Assembly (NCBI GenBank): GCA_017302835.1
Contig: JAFLCC010000004.1
Span: forward strand, 62,001-126,000
Source of the DNA: Deltaproteobacteria bacterium
GTDB taxonomy: Bacteria > Bdellovibrionota > Bdellovibrionia > Bdellovibrionales > Bdellovibrionaceae
Direction: 5' to 3'
Length of the DNA: 64,000 bases
Below, piece after piece: positions 1-7,972 of this stretch. Each line of letters starts with the position of its first letter. Within the stretch, counting starts at the first letter, position 1. The notes below the pieces were generated by a model, which saw only the letters and a program-made list of their open reading frames with translations, had not been told where the DNA came from and searched no databases. Position numbers and translations under genes: made by a program.

Positions 1-26
1 ATGAAAACTTTTGGCCTTTAAATTTT

Positions 27-55
27 TTGGACTAAATCATATACTACAATCTAAT
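27..55 (+). promoter_or_regulatory. Candidate sigma70-type promoter
   Basis: TTGGAC at 27-32 and TCTAAT at 50-55 are separated by 17 bases. The -10 box matches TATAAT at five of six positions and the -35 box at three. It lies about 50 bases before the first gene. The region is very AT-rich, so chance matches are likely. Confidence 0.3.
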
Positions 56-105
56 ACTTTTATTTAAATTAATTATTCTAACAAATTTAAATTTTGGAGT
101 TTTTA

Positions 106-1056
106 ATGAAGTTATTCCATTACACTAAATTAGGTTTTATTTTAATTATTCTGGCCTCACCTTCATTCAGCACAGAATGGACCTGCAATCCAGATGGCAT
201 ATTGAATAAAATTAATAAATCCCAGTTAAAATCAAAAGATGTATCTCAATTTAATAAAAAATTTGTTGAGATAAAACGTGATACAGACCTAAAAATTAGC
301 AATTTAGAAAAAACATGGAAAAAAAAAGATACAGTCTCTGGTGAACAACACAAATCGGAAGTATTCAATTACTATTCTAATCATGAGTTTGGAAATGCTA
401 AAATTCCACTAGGAAAAATAAAAGACAAAAATGGAAATTTGGTAACCTATTCAGAAAAACTTAAAAATGATTTTAAATCAAATTTTGTTAATGCCTATCT
501 AGCACCATTCGGAGACCAGTCTGATTTTGAAATGAGTAGAGAAACGGAACCATTTGATCAGATTTCATTAGTTAATGACGAGTCAGCCAAAAACCCTAGA
601 CCTAATGATAAAGCGTATCATTTTGATCAGGAAATTGATGGATCCACCTTTTATTTTTCAAAAGGAAGACTTGTAGCTACCTTTATTGCTACTATAACAC
701 GTAATGAATCATCTGGCGGAGTCGATATTAAACGTATTCTTACTAGGTACGATAACAATTGCATGCCAAAAGAGATATTAAGAACAGAAACAAAGTCTGA
801 TAACCTAAAAACCGAAAGCATACTTTGGCGAGTGAATTTAAATTTGTGTACTCAGTATCTAAAAGAGAAAAAACCTATAAATAAAGATTCTCAATTTTTA
901 AAAAACAAGGAATATAATTTTCAAATTGACCTGAGTGATGAAGATACTGAAGAAAATCTCAAAGATTTAATAAAAGACCTAACCGAAGCTTGTAAAAAGT
1001 TTCCAAGTGAAAAACCATCGTCGGCATCATCAAAAGGACATGAAACTGTTAAATAA
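106..1056 (+). CDS. Secreted protein of unknown function
   Basis: The reading frame also opens at a TTG (94), but that TTG-GAG is the ribosome binding site (GGAG at 96-99, 6 bases before the ATG at 106), so translation should begin at MKLFHYTK. A signal peptide follows: a short basic head, a hydrophobic core FILIILA, and a likely cleavage near SFSTEW. The mature part is about 295 residues, rich in Lys, Asn and Asp, with four Cys that could pair after export. I recognise no domain. It is followed by a gap before kup and appears to be a single-gene unit with the candidate promoter at 27-55. Periplasmic or outer-surface location is inferred from the signal peptide only. Confidence 0.75.
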   Translation: MKLFHYTKLGFILIILASPSFSTEWTCNPDGILNKINKSQLKSKDVSQFNKKFVEIKRDTDLKISNLEKTWKKKDTVSGEQHKSEVFNYYSNHEFGNAKIPLGKIKDKNGNLVTYSEKLKNDFKSNFVNAYLAPFGDQSDFEMSRETEPFDQISLVNDESAKNPRPNDKAYHFDQEIDGSTFYFSKGRLVATFIATITRNESSGGVDIKRILTRYDNNCMPKEILRTETKSDNLKTESILWRVNLNLCTQYLKEKKPINKDSQFLKNKEYNFQIDLSDEDTEENLKDLIKDLTEACKKFPSEKPSSASSKGHETVK

Positions 1057-1171
1057 ATAGAAATAGCCTTTCATTCTTGAAATAAGTGTGTTTCCAATAG
1101 CTGCGATGCTAGTGATAAAAACCCATGACATCAGCCTTTATTCATTCTAGACTGGACTTTCTTTCTGGAGG

Positions 1172-1201
1172 ATGAATAGAAAACCGAGCTCTGACACATG
1201 A
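1172..1201 (+). promoter_or_regulatory. Strong Shine-Dalgarno with a 9-codon leader reading frame before kup
   Basis: GGAGG at 1167-1171 is followed at once by ATG (1172) opening the frame MNRKPSSDT, which ends in TGA at 1199-1201. The kup frame lies one base over and has no Shine-Dalgarno before its first ATG at 1224. Either this is a leader peptide that couples translation to kup, or a one-base change has cut the original Kup N-terminus off from its body. Confidence 0.4.
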
Positions 1202-1223
1202 AAAATCATCGATTTATGCATTA

Positions 1224-3062
1224 ATGCTCGGGGCCCTTGGGGTTGTTTTTGGGGATATCGGGACCTCCCCTCTCTATGCCCTCCGAGAGTGCTTCACCCA
1301 TAACCATCAAATTGCTATCAATCATAATAATGTAATGGGAATCCTATCTTTAATTCTATGGTCACTTTTAATTGGAATCAGTTTCAAATACATGACTATT
1401 GTTTTACGAGCAGACAACAAAGGTGAAGGTGGAATTTTATCCCTGATGAGCCTTGCCTCCTCTGTGGTTGAAAAAGGATCAAAAAGAAACATTGTTATTT
1501 TAACTTTGGGATTATTTGGAGCCTCTCTTCTCTACGGTGATGGGATCATCACTCCTGCGATTTCTGTGCTTTCTGCTGTTGAAGGCCTACAAGTGGTCTT
1601 TCCTGAATCTCAGAACTGGGTGGTCCCTATTACCTGCGCCATCCTCGCTGTCTTATTTGTGTTCCAGTCCTTGGGAACAACAAGAATCGGATTCTTCTTT
1701 GGACCTTTAATACTCATTTGGTTTTTAGTTATTGGAATCATGGGAGCTGTTCAAATTATGGCTCATCCTGAAATTTTAATGGCCATAAATCCTGCCTATG
1801 CATTTAATTTCTTTAAAGACAACCCCACGTTTGGCTATCTAGTGTTAGGAAGCGTTGTCCTCGTGATTACAGGAGGGGAGGCTCTGTATGCTGATATGGG
1901 CCATTTCGGCAGTAGACCCATTAGACTTTGTTGGTTTTATATCGCACTTCCAGCTTTGGTTTTAAATTATTTTGGCCAAGGCTCATTGCTTTTAAATTCT
2001 CCCGAATCCATCAGCAATCCTTTTTACCTATTGGCTCCAGGCTGGGCCCAGGTTCCTTTAATTATCCTTTCAACTTTGGCTACGACTATTGCTTCCCAGG
2101 CACTTATTTCTGGAGTTTTTTCTATCACCCGTCAGGCCGTGCAGCTGGGATTTTGTCCGCGGATCAATGTTATTCACACTTCAGTTCGCGAGATTGGTCA
2201 AATCTATGTGCCTTTTGTAAATTGGGCTTTATTTCTTGGTGTGATTTGGCTTGTTTTAAATTTCAAATCTTCAAGTCATTTAGCCGCGGCTTACGGGATT
2301 GCCGTATCTGGAACCATGCTAATCACAACCATTCTCGCTTTTTATGTGGCAATCAAAAAGTGGAAGTGGCCTATTTTACCGTCCTCAATTTTATTTTTAA
2401 TTATTCTCTTATTTGATGTGAGTTTCTTTTTCCCGAATCTCTTGAAAATCACCCACGGAGGCTGGGTTCCCCTTGTTCTTGGGGGAACCGTCTATATTCT
2501 GATGACCACTTGGCAAAAAGGCAGACGCATTCTTGCTGAAGCCTTGAAGACAAAATCAATTCCTGTCACTGAGCTCATCAAAAAAATTGAGATAGAAAAG
2601 CCCTACCGGGTCCAAGGTACAGCTATTTATATGTCTTCTGACCCTTGGGGTGTTCCCATTCCTTTGCTTCATAACCTGCGGCATAATAAAGTACTTCACG
2701 AAAGAGTTATTTTCTTAACTATTTCCACCAAAGAAATTCCTTTTGTAAACAAAAGCGAAAGGGTTCAACTAGAATGCTTTGGGCAAAATGTTTATCGAAT
2801 CGTGGCTTCTTTTGGGTTTATGGAAACACCCAAAATTAAACATATTCTGGAGGCCTGCCGCTTGAAAGATTTTAATATCTTACTGAATGAGACCACTTTT
2901 GTTCTTGGAAGAGAAACCATTCTGCCCTCTTCCATGCTTGGTATGGCTCTTTGGCGTGAGTGGCTTTTTGCGGTCATGGCAAAAAATGCTGCCCGACCCA
3001 CAGCCTTTTTCCGTATCCCTCCCAATTCTGTTATTGAAGTAGGAATTCAAATTGAAATTTAA
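1224..3062 (+). CDS. kup: KUP/HAK/KT-family potassium uptake permease
   Basis: Kup proteins are proton-coupled low-affinity K+ importers of the inner membrane. The diagnostic GVVFGDIGTSPLYALRE block lies at residues 6-22, followed by about twelve hydrophobic segments to about residue 430 and a soluble C-terminal domain of about 180 residues, as in the family (about 620-630 residues). The listed start (ATG 1224) has no ribosome binding site. The open frame continues upstream to an ATA at 1176 and would add residues ENRALTHEKSSIYAL, which resembles a normal Kup N-terminal leader, so the true protein may be about 16 residues longer, begin at a non-ATG codon, or need the frame correction described for 1172-1201. 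It is convergent with the next gene with only 38 bases between them. Confidence 0.95.
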   Translation: MLGALGVVFGDIGTSPLYALRECFTHNHQIAINHNNVMGILSLILWSLLIGISFKYMTIVLRADNKGEGGILSLMSLASSVVEKGSKRNIVILTLGLFGASLLYGDGIITPAISVLSAVEGLQVVFPESQNWVVPITCAILAVLFVFQSLGTTRIGFFFGPLILIWFLVIGIMGAVQIMAHPEILMAINPAYAFNFFKDNPTFGYLVLGSVVLVITGGEALYADMGHFGSRPIRLCWFYIALPALVLNYFGQGSLLLNSPESISNPFYLLAPGWAQVPLIILSTLATTIASQALISGVFSITRQAVQLGFCPRINVIHTSVREIGQIYVPFVNWALFLGVIWLVLNFKSSSHLAAAYGIAVSGTMLITTILAFYVAIKKWKWPILPSSILFLIILLFDVSFFFPNLLKITHGGWVPLVLGGTVYILMTTWQKGRRILAEALKTKSIPVTELIKKIEIEKPYRVQGTAIYMSSDPWGVPIPLLHNLRHNKVLHERVIFLTISTKEIPFVNKSERVQLECFGQNVYRIVASFGFMETPKIKHILEACRLKDFNILLNETTFVLGRETILPSSMLGMALWREWLFAVMAKNAARPTAFFRIPPNSVIEVGIQIEI

Positions 3063-3100
3063 TATTTAGAAGCTATTTTAAAAAATCTTCGACCAGGTTT

Positions 3101-3670
3101 TTAAGTTTTGAGGCGGCATTCAAAGATTTTTGCTGGAGGGATGTTTAATACTTCCCAATGTGATGTTACTTCAAATTTTTCTTTTAATAAATTCTGAAAT
3201 CGAGCACCAGAGTTGGTTAAAACCGCATTGCAAGCAAGATAGGTTTTAAAATACCCACCTTTTTCAAGATGCAATTTAACCTGCTCAATAATGTTCTGTT
3301 GAATTTGCCGATCAAACAATGACCAAGGGAGGGTCGAAACGATCAGATCAAATTTCCGTTTTTCACTGTAATCAGAAATGGCTTCCGCAGAACTACAAAT
3401 AAATTTAAAACCTTTATATCTATTTGAAACAAACTTATAAAGATCTTCATTTATTTCAATACCAATATATTTATCCTTATCACTCATGTTTTTAAAAATT
3501 TTTTCAGTGACAGCACCAGCCCCTACTCCCAACTCTAAAACAGAACAATGGGGATCAACCTGTAATGGCGAAATTAATGCCTTCACTACGGAAGATGATG
3601 TTTGAAACAATGTTGAAATCTGTAATGGTTCTTTTATAGCCGCCTTAAAAAAATGAAAAGAAGATGTCAT
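3101..3670 (-). CDS. SAM-dependent methyltransferase, PmtA/phospholipid N-methyltransferase-like
   Basis: Class I SAM-binding fold: motif I is VLELGVGAGAVTEKI at about residues 44-58, the acidic end of strand 2 is GIEINEDL, and motif IV reads DLIVSTLPWSLF. The STLPW loop and the N-terminal pattern FxxxAIKEPLQISTLFQTSS are like small bacterial phosphatidylethanolamine N-methyltransferases (COG3963) rather than KsgA. Length (189 residues) fits. The likely job is methylation of a membrane lipid head group, by family resemblance only; an RNA adenine methylase is the alternative. Its ATG lies four bases after the stop of the upstream gene (3674-4861), so the two are co-transcribed and probably translationally coupled. 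Confidence 0.65.
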   Translation of the reverse strand: MTSSFHFFKAAIKEPLQISTLFQTSSSVVKALISPLQVDPHCSVLELGVGAGAVTEKIFKNMSDKDKYIGIEINEDLYKFVSNRYKGFKFICSSAEAISDYSEKRKFDLIVSTLPWSLFDRQIQQNIIEQVKLHLEKGGYFKTYLACNAVLTNSGARFQNLLKEKFEVTSHWEVLNIPPAKIFECRLKT

Positions 3671-3673
3671 AGA

Positions 3674-4861
3674 TTATTCAAACTCTTCATCGATACTAGC
3701 GCCTTCATTAATCCCCCGAACTTCATCAATAAAAGTCTGGGTATCTTCTTCAAATTCATTTTCCAAATTGGATTCATCAATTTCCAACTCTTGAATGGCA
3801 GACAAGAAATCTTTTTCCGTTCTTAAATCCCTGCGGATCATCTCTAGAAATTTATCAGGATATCTAGAGGTTAATTCTTCGACATACCGTTCAAGTTTTC
3901 CATCCGTCAAAATCTTCTTACGCACCTGAATTTTCTTCCAATAAAGCAAATAATGATAACGGCAATAACCATCAACACCGGCTACCTGGTCACAGTCGCG
4001 AGCCCGGCAAAGTAAATTTCCCTCGGCATCGGTTAAATTAATCTCTTCAAAGTTTTTTTCTTTAACTTCGGCTTCAAAAAGCAACGAGTCATCAATTTCA
4101 AGGTCAGCTTCTTCGACAGCTTTTAAATCCTCTGCATACTCTTCGATTTCATTCCCATTATCATCATCCAAAAAAACATCATCTAAAGCATCCGTCTCTT
4201 TGTTGTCCTTGAGATCTTTTGTTTTTTGAGGTTTTTGCTTTTTTAGCTCCTTTTGACTTTGATTTTTAGCTTCAACCTTATTAGATTTTGAACCCTCTCC
4301 TGACAACTCAACTGTTTTTGAAGAAGCTCCATGTTTTTTATCAGTTATTTTTTTGTCGAAAACTTTTTTGTCAAATTCTTTTTTATCAGCGAACTTTTTA
4401 CTCTTATTTTGATCTTCTTGAAGTTTTTTATTTTTTAGCTCTAAGCTTTTCTCGTGCTCTCTTTTTTTTAATTCTAACTTTTTAAGATGTTCTTTTTTAA
4501 AAGAGGTAACTTCAATTTTTATTTCTTTTTTATGCCCTTTAATTGGTAATTTTGAGAATTCCGTTCTTTTTGAATCAACACCCTTTAGTTCTGGTTTGTT
4601 GTATTTTTTATTAAACTCAACTTCTTTTTTGGCTCCCTTAAAATGGCTTTTGTTCGGAGCGTTATATTTAAGACTCGATTTAGGCATTTCTTTAGAGAAA
4701 GTTTTAACGCCTGCTTTTTCAGCACTTTTACTTATCATTTTTTTTGACTTATTTTTGTCACTGCCTTTAGAGCCAATATGCTTAGAATTATTGGATTTTT
4801 GATTTTTTCCAGAAGGTGTTTTTGCTTTGTGTGTCATTTTCATCTTGATGTTTTTTCCCAT
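3674..4861 (-). CDS. Lys/Glu-rich protein with C-terminal Cys3-His knuckle
   Basis: Start ATG 4861 is supported by AAGG 7 bases upstream. Residues 1 to about 215 are low-complexity, mostly Lys, Ser, Asn and Glu, and strongly basic (repeated blocks such as KKEFDKKVFDKK). Residues about 215-275 are acidic. The C-terminal 120 residues are ordered in appearance and contain C-x4-C-x9-C-x2-H (CRARDCDQVAGVDGYCRYHY), then a helical LLYWKKIQVRKKIL and ELTSRYPDKFLEMIRRDL. The Cys/His spacing suggests a small zinc-binding knuckle. A basic tail plus a zinc knuckle would suit nucleic-acid or ribosome binding, but this is inference. It has no signal peptide. It is the first gene of a pair with the PmtA-like methyltransferase. 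Confidence 0.7.
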   Translation of the reverse strand: MGKNIKMKMTHKAKTPSGKNQKSNNSKHIGSKGSDKNKSKKMISKSAEKAGVKTFSKEMPKSSLKYNAPNKSHFKGAKKEVEFNKKYNKPELKGVDSKRTEFSKLPIKGHKKEIKIEVTSFKKEHLKKLELKKREHEKSLELKNKKLQEDQNKSKKFADKKEFDKKVFDKKITDKKHGASSKTVELSGEGSKSNKVEAKNQSQKELKKQKPQKTKDLKDNKETDALDDVFLDDDNGNEIEEYAEDLKAVEEADLEIDDSLLFEAEVKEKNFEEINLTDAEGNLLCRARDCDQVAGVDGYCRYHYLLYWKKIQVRKKILTDGKLERYVEELTSRYPDKFLEMIRRDLRTEKDFLSAIQELEIDESNLENEFEEDTQTFIDEVRGINEGASIDEEFE

Positions 4862-4904
4862 GCCCTAGCCTTTATTTAATACGCCAACGAAGTCAACTTA
4901 AAAT

Positions 4905-5903
4905 TTACTTAATAATGATCGGCGCGTTGATAGATTTGACCTCAATGCGGGTCAAGGTTTTGTCCCCTGGAGTTCTGCCCTTAAAGGTGCTTTCTTGCTT
5001 ATTTTTATATGACTTTAAAGACCCAGGTAAATAAATATCACCCTCATCACTCTTCAAATTTAACCCTATTCCCGAAACATTGTTGGTATTAACAAAAATC
5101 CTACCCGTCTTCGCCTTCAGGATAAGTTCGTTATCCTTACTCAATCGAACCTGAGTGTTCACATCATCCAAGTTTGCCTCAAAGCGCCCTTGGTTTGTAA
5201 AAGCACCCAAAGTTCCTTTAGTCATTTCAAGAAAAAAAGAACCTGAATTTTGATTTAAACTGACCTGACCATTGTAGGCGTAAATTTGTTGATTACCCTG
5301 TGTTTTATCTAAAGACAATTTAAGATTTTGCACTTTAAATTCGCCATCACTCAAAGAATTTTGCACATTCAATTTAAGTTGCTCTCCATCAAAAATCATT
5401 TTCCCTGTATGAGTTTCGACAGCGATATCTCCATTAACCAAAGAAACTTGAAGTTCTCCAGTGGTTTTAATAAACTTTAAGATTCCAAAAGAGCTGGTCA
5501 CTTTGATTTCTTTCTTCATATTTTCAACTAACAAATCAACTTTATAACCAGAAACTTGAATGGGAATACTAGGAGTTTGGATGAGTATTTTTTGTTTTGG
5601 AGAATTGAGCTCGGACATGAGATCTTTTTTATTTTCCTTTAAAATCTCTTCAATCAGAAGTCCCTTACCATTTGAATTTTTTAACACCCAACGATTTTTG
5701 TCGGACACTCCCACTATCTTGATAGTGGCACCCGGGGACTCCGAGATTTTAACATCTAGATTCTGTCCCTTCAATATCAACGCCGGGTAGTCCCGCACCG
5801 AAAGCTCAATCGCCTGACCAAACACCTGGCTGCAACGAAAAAAGCTCAACGCCATAAAAACTAAATAAGAAGTCGATTTTCTAAACAAGGATTTTCTAAA
5901 CAT
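4905..5903 (-). CDS. Secreted beta-solenoid (DUF4097-like) protein
   Basis: The N-terminus from the ATG at 5903 reads MFRKSLFRKSTSYLVFMALSF then FRCSQVFGQA, a signal peptide with likely cleavage after GQA. A TTG at 5918 could add five residues, but neither start has a Shine-Dalgarno. The mature protein is made of short alternating strands with regularly spaced Gly/Asn turns (for example GDIAVETHTGKMIFDG and GRIFVNTNNVSG), typical of DUF4097/adhesin-like beta-solenoids. No catalytic motif is visible. It probably sits in the periplasm or on the surface. It is divergent from the thiolase gene and separated from the Cys-His gene by 43 bases. Confidence 0.65.
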   Translation of the reverse strand: MFRKSLFRKSTSYLVFMALSFFRCSQVFGQAIELSVRDYPALILKGQNLDVKISESPGATIKIVGVSDKNRWVLKNSNGKGLLIEEILKENKKDLMSELNSPKQKILIQTPSIPIQVSGYKVDLLVENMKKEIKVTSSFGILKFIKTTGELQVSLVNGDIAVETHTGKMIFDGEQLKLNVQNSLSDGEFKVQNLKLSLDKTQGNQQIYAYNGQVSLNQNSGSFFLEMTKGTLGAFTNQGRFEANLDDVNTQVRLSKDNELILKAKTGRIFVNTNNVSGIGLNLKSDEGDIYLPGSLKSYKNKQESTFKGRTPGDKTLTRIEVKSINAPIIIK

Positions 5904-6026
5904 AGACGAGTATTTCAAAGTGAATCTGCATCCGTGTCAACTTCAAGTTTCCCTCGTTAATGGAATGACATCCTGTGCATGAAGAGAACTTACTTGACCC
6001 CTCTGAAGTGCAGGTAAAAACTCGAG

Positions 6027-6045
6027 GTGATCAATTAAACATCAC
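6027..6045 (+). promoter_or_regulatory. Inverted repeat upstream of the thiolase gene
   Basis: GTGAT (6027-6031) and ATCAC (6041-6045) are inverted around 9 bases. The pairing extends by GA/TC (6024-6025 with 6046-6047) if G6026 bulges. It lies 25 bases before the thiolase ATG and just before its Shine-Dalgarno, so it could be an operator or a leader hairpin. The evidence is weak. Confidence 0.25.
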
Positions 6046-6069
6046 TCAAAAAAAATAGAGGGGAAAATT

Positions 6070-7245
6070 ATGAACAGAGTCGTGATTGTCAGTTCGCTCA
6101 GAACTCCTGTCGGAAGATTTCAAGGAAGTTTAGGTGCCCTTCCTGCTCCTAAATTAGGAGCCATCGTGATTAAAGAAACTATGAAAAGATTTTCACTATC
6201 AGCCGAGGCAATTGATGAAGTGATCATGGGTGAAGTTTTAGCCGCAGGGGTTGGGCAAGCACCCGCCAGACAAGCCGCCATCTTTGGTGGACTCAGCAAC
6301 AAGACTCCTTGTTTAACCATTAACAAAGTTTGTGGATCTGGTCTTAAAGCCGTCATGCTAGGCGCCGATGCGATCACCCTAGGGCACAGCCATGTTGTCC
6401 TTGCCGGTGGCCAAGAAAATATGACCCTGGCCCCTCACCTCCTCGAAAACTCAAGATCGGGATTCCGAATGGGACCAGCCATGGTAGCTGACTCTATGCT
6501 CAAAGATGGGCTCTGGGATCCCTATGGAAATTCCCATATGGGTTCCTTTGGGGATCTTTGCGCAAGAGAAAATCACTTTACAAGAGAAATGCAGGATCAG
6601 TTTGCCATTGAATCCTATCAATTTGCCCAGAATGCCATGACTCAGAATTATTTCAAAAATGAAATTGTTCCGGTAATCATAGAAAACAAAAAAGGCAATA
6701 TCCTTGTGGATAAAGACGAAGAACCCTTTAACACTCAATTTGATAAAATTCCCACCTTAAAGCCCGCCTTCGAAAAAGAAGGCACCGTGACGGCCGCGAA
6801 TGCTTCCAAAATTAATGATGGAGCCGCTGTTCATTTGTTAATGTCAGAGACCCAGGCTCAAAAAAGTGGATTAAAACCCCTAGCACGCATTGTAGCTTAT
6901 GCAACCAATGCCCATGATCCAAGTTATTTCACCACGGCTCCTGTCGGGGCCATTAAAAAAGTACTCAACTTAGCCAATCTCAAAGTTTCTGATATTGATC
7001 GCTGGGAAATCAATGAGGCCTTTAGCGTGGTCACCCTGTTTGCTATTAAAGAATTAGAACTTACAAGGGCCAAGGTCAATTCCCACGGTGGTGCCATTGC
7101 CATTGGTCATCCCATTGGAGCCAGTGGCGCTAGAATTTTGGCCACTCTGGTACATGGTCTACATACTCATCAACAAAAATATGGTTTAGCGACCTTGTGT
7201 ATCGGTGGAGGCGAAGCTGTTGCCATGATTATCGAAAGAGTTTAA
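6070..7245 (+). CDS. Thiolase (acetyl-CoA C-acetyltransferase / 3-ketoacyl-CoA thiolase)
   Basis: Condenses or cleaves acyl-CoA and acetyl-CoA units in the cytoplasm, in beta-oxidation or in acetoacetyl-CoA formation. All catalytic elements are present: nucleophile Cys88 in NKVCGSGLKAV, the NEAF block, His347 in GHPIGASGAR, and the acid/base Cys377 in CIGGGEAVA. Length of 391 residues is exactly the family norm. GAGGGG at about 6058-6063 sits properly before the ATG. It stands alone, with no hydratase/dehydrogenase partner nearby, which favours an acetyl-CoA acetyltransferase over a FadA subunit, though sequence alone does not settle this. Its last 60 bases overlap the convergent plsC gene. 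Confidence 0.93.
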   Translation: MNRVVIVSSLRTPVGRFQGSLGALPAPKLGAIVIKETMKRFSLSAEAIDEVIMGEVLAAGVGQAPARQAAIFGGLSNKTPCLTINKVCGSGLKAVMLGADAITLGHSHVVLAGGQENMTLAPHLLENSRSGFRMGPAMVADSMLKDGLWDPYGNSHMGSFGDLCARENHFTREMQDQFAIESYQFAQNAMTQNYFKNEIVPVIIENKKGNILVDKDEEPFNTQFDKIPTLKPAFEKEGTVTAANASKINDGAAVHLLMSETQAQKSGLKPLARIVAYATNAHDPSYFTTAPVGAIKKVLNLANLKVSDIDRWEINEAFSVVTLFAIKELELTRAKVNSHGGAIAIGHPIGASGARILATLVHGLHTHQQKYGLATLCIGGGEAVAMIIERV

Positions 7246-7965
7246 AACATGGTTCATTTTTTCATGAACCATGTTCATTAATTTCTTTTTATCATCGATC
7301 ACAAAATCTGTTGTTTCAATAGAATCCATCACTTCAAGAGTGATGGTGTCTTGCCAGTGGTAAAAATTCGGAATAAAACTTTTTTTAGACATCACCCGGT
7401 TGGCATTTCGAATGATCACAGGAACAATGGGCGCTTGGCATTGGATTGCAAAGACAAATGGTCCCGACTTAAATTTTCCCAGACGCGGCTCCAGCTGCCT
7501 TCCTCCTTCGGGGCTCAAAGCAAATCTTTCGCCCTTTTGCATCCTGATTTTTGCCTTCTCATAAACTCTAAAAACAGATTCTTTACGGTCTCTGTTGATA
7601 GGAAGAACTCCCACCCTTGCGATGGCCTTCCCAAAAAAAGGAATCTTAAATAATTCAATTTTGGCCCCAAAACGAAATGAAGGAAGAGCTGCTGACATCG
7701 CCCAGACATCAAAATAACTGGTGTGATTAAAGAGGTACAAACAACCCCCATTTTTGGGAATTTTCTCGCGATGGATCACTTTCACTTTCACATTAAACAT
7801 CCGACAAGTATTGCGGGCCCACCATTTAATAACCCTATTATCTATTTTTCGGTCATTAAAAATCAAATTTAAAACTATCGTTACCACAGAGGCTATCAAA
7901 GTAAAAAAGGGGTATATCAAAACCATCACTATGGATCTTAGTGGTGCTAAGGAATCTAACATCAT
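7186..7965 (-). CDS. plsC: 1-acyl-sn-glycerol-3-phosphate acyltransferase (PlsC family)
   Basis: Adds the second acyl chain to lysophosphatidate at the inner membrane. Residues 10-45 are hydrophobic and anchor the protein. The catalytic H-x4-D motif is NHTSYFD (His81, Asp86), and the glycerophosphate-binding motif reads FALSPEGGRQLE. Motif IV (APIVPVII) follows. Length of 259 residues is normal. The C-terminal 20 residues (LNSFDNHGNSFASTDTQGR) are read from DNA that also encodes the end of the convergent thiolase, so the tail has probably been set by the overlap. The stop of the upstream orphan gene (7973) is only 7 bases before its start, so they form an operon. Confidence 0.88.
   Translation of the reverse strand: MMLDSLAPLRSIVMVLIYPFFTLIASVVTIVLNLIFNDRKIDNRVIKWWARNTCRMFNVKVKVIHREKIPKNGGCLYLFNHTSYFDVWAMSAALPSFRFGAKIELFKIPFFGKAIARVGVLPINRDRKESVFRVYEKAKIRMQKGERFALSPEGGRQLEPRLGKFKSGPFVFAIQCQAPIVPVIIRNANRVMSKKSFIPNFYHWQDTITLEVMDSIETTDFVIDDKKKLMNMVHEKMNHVLNSFDNHGNSFASTDTQGR
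7246..7275. terminator. Perfect 12-bp hairpin in the thiolase/plsC convergent overlap
   Basis: AACATGGTTCAT (7246-7257) and ATGAACCATGTT (7264-7275) pair perfectly around a 6-base loop. It begins at the base after the thiolase stop codon and lies inside the plsC coding region (codons MNHVLNS). No long T-run follows on the plus strand (CATTAATTTCTTTTT), so it is a plausible but imperfect terminator for the thiolase transcript. Confidence 0.45.
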
Positions 7966-7972
7966 AAGCCTC

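Noticed and set aside
1199-1205. Programmed +1 frameshift at ACA-TGA before kup
   Set aside because: Lacks a slippery codon such as CTT before TGA and a properly spaced internal Shine-Dalgarno, as in prfB. A start-site or sequence-change explanation is simpler.
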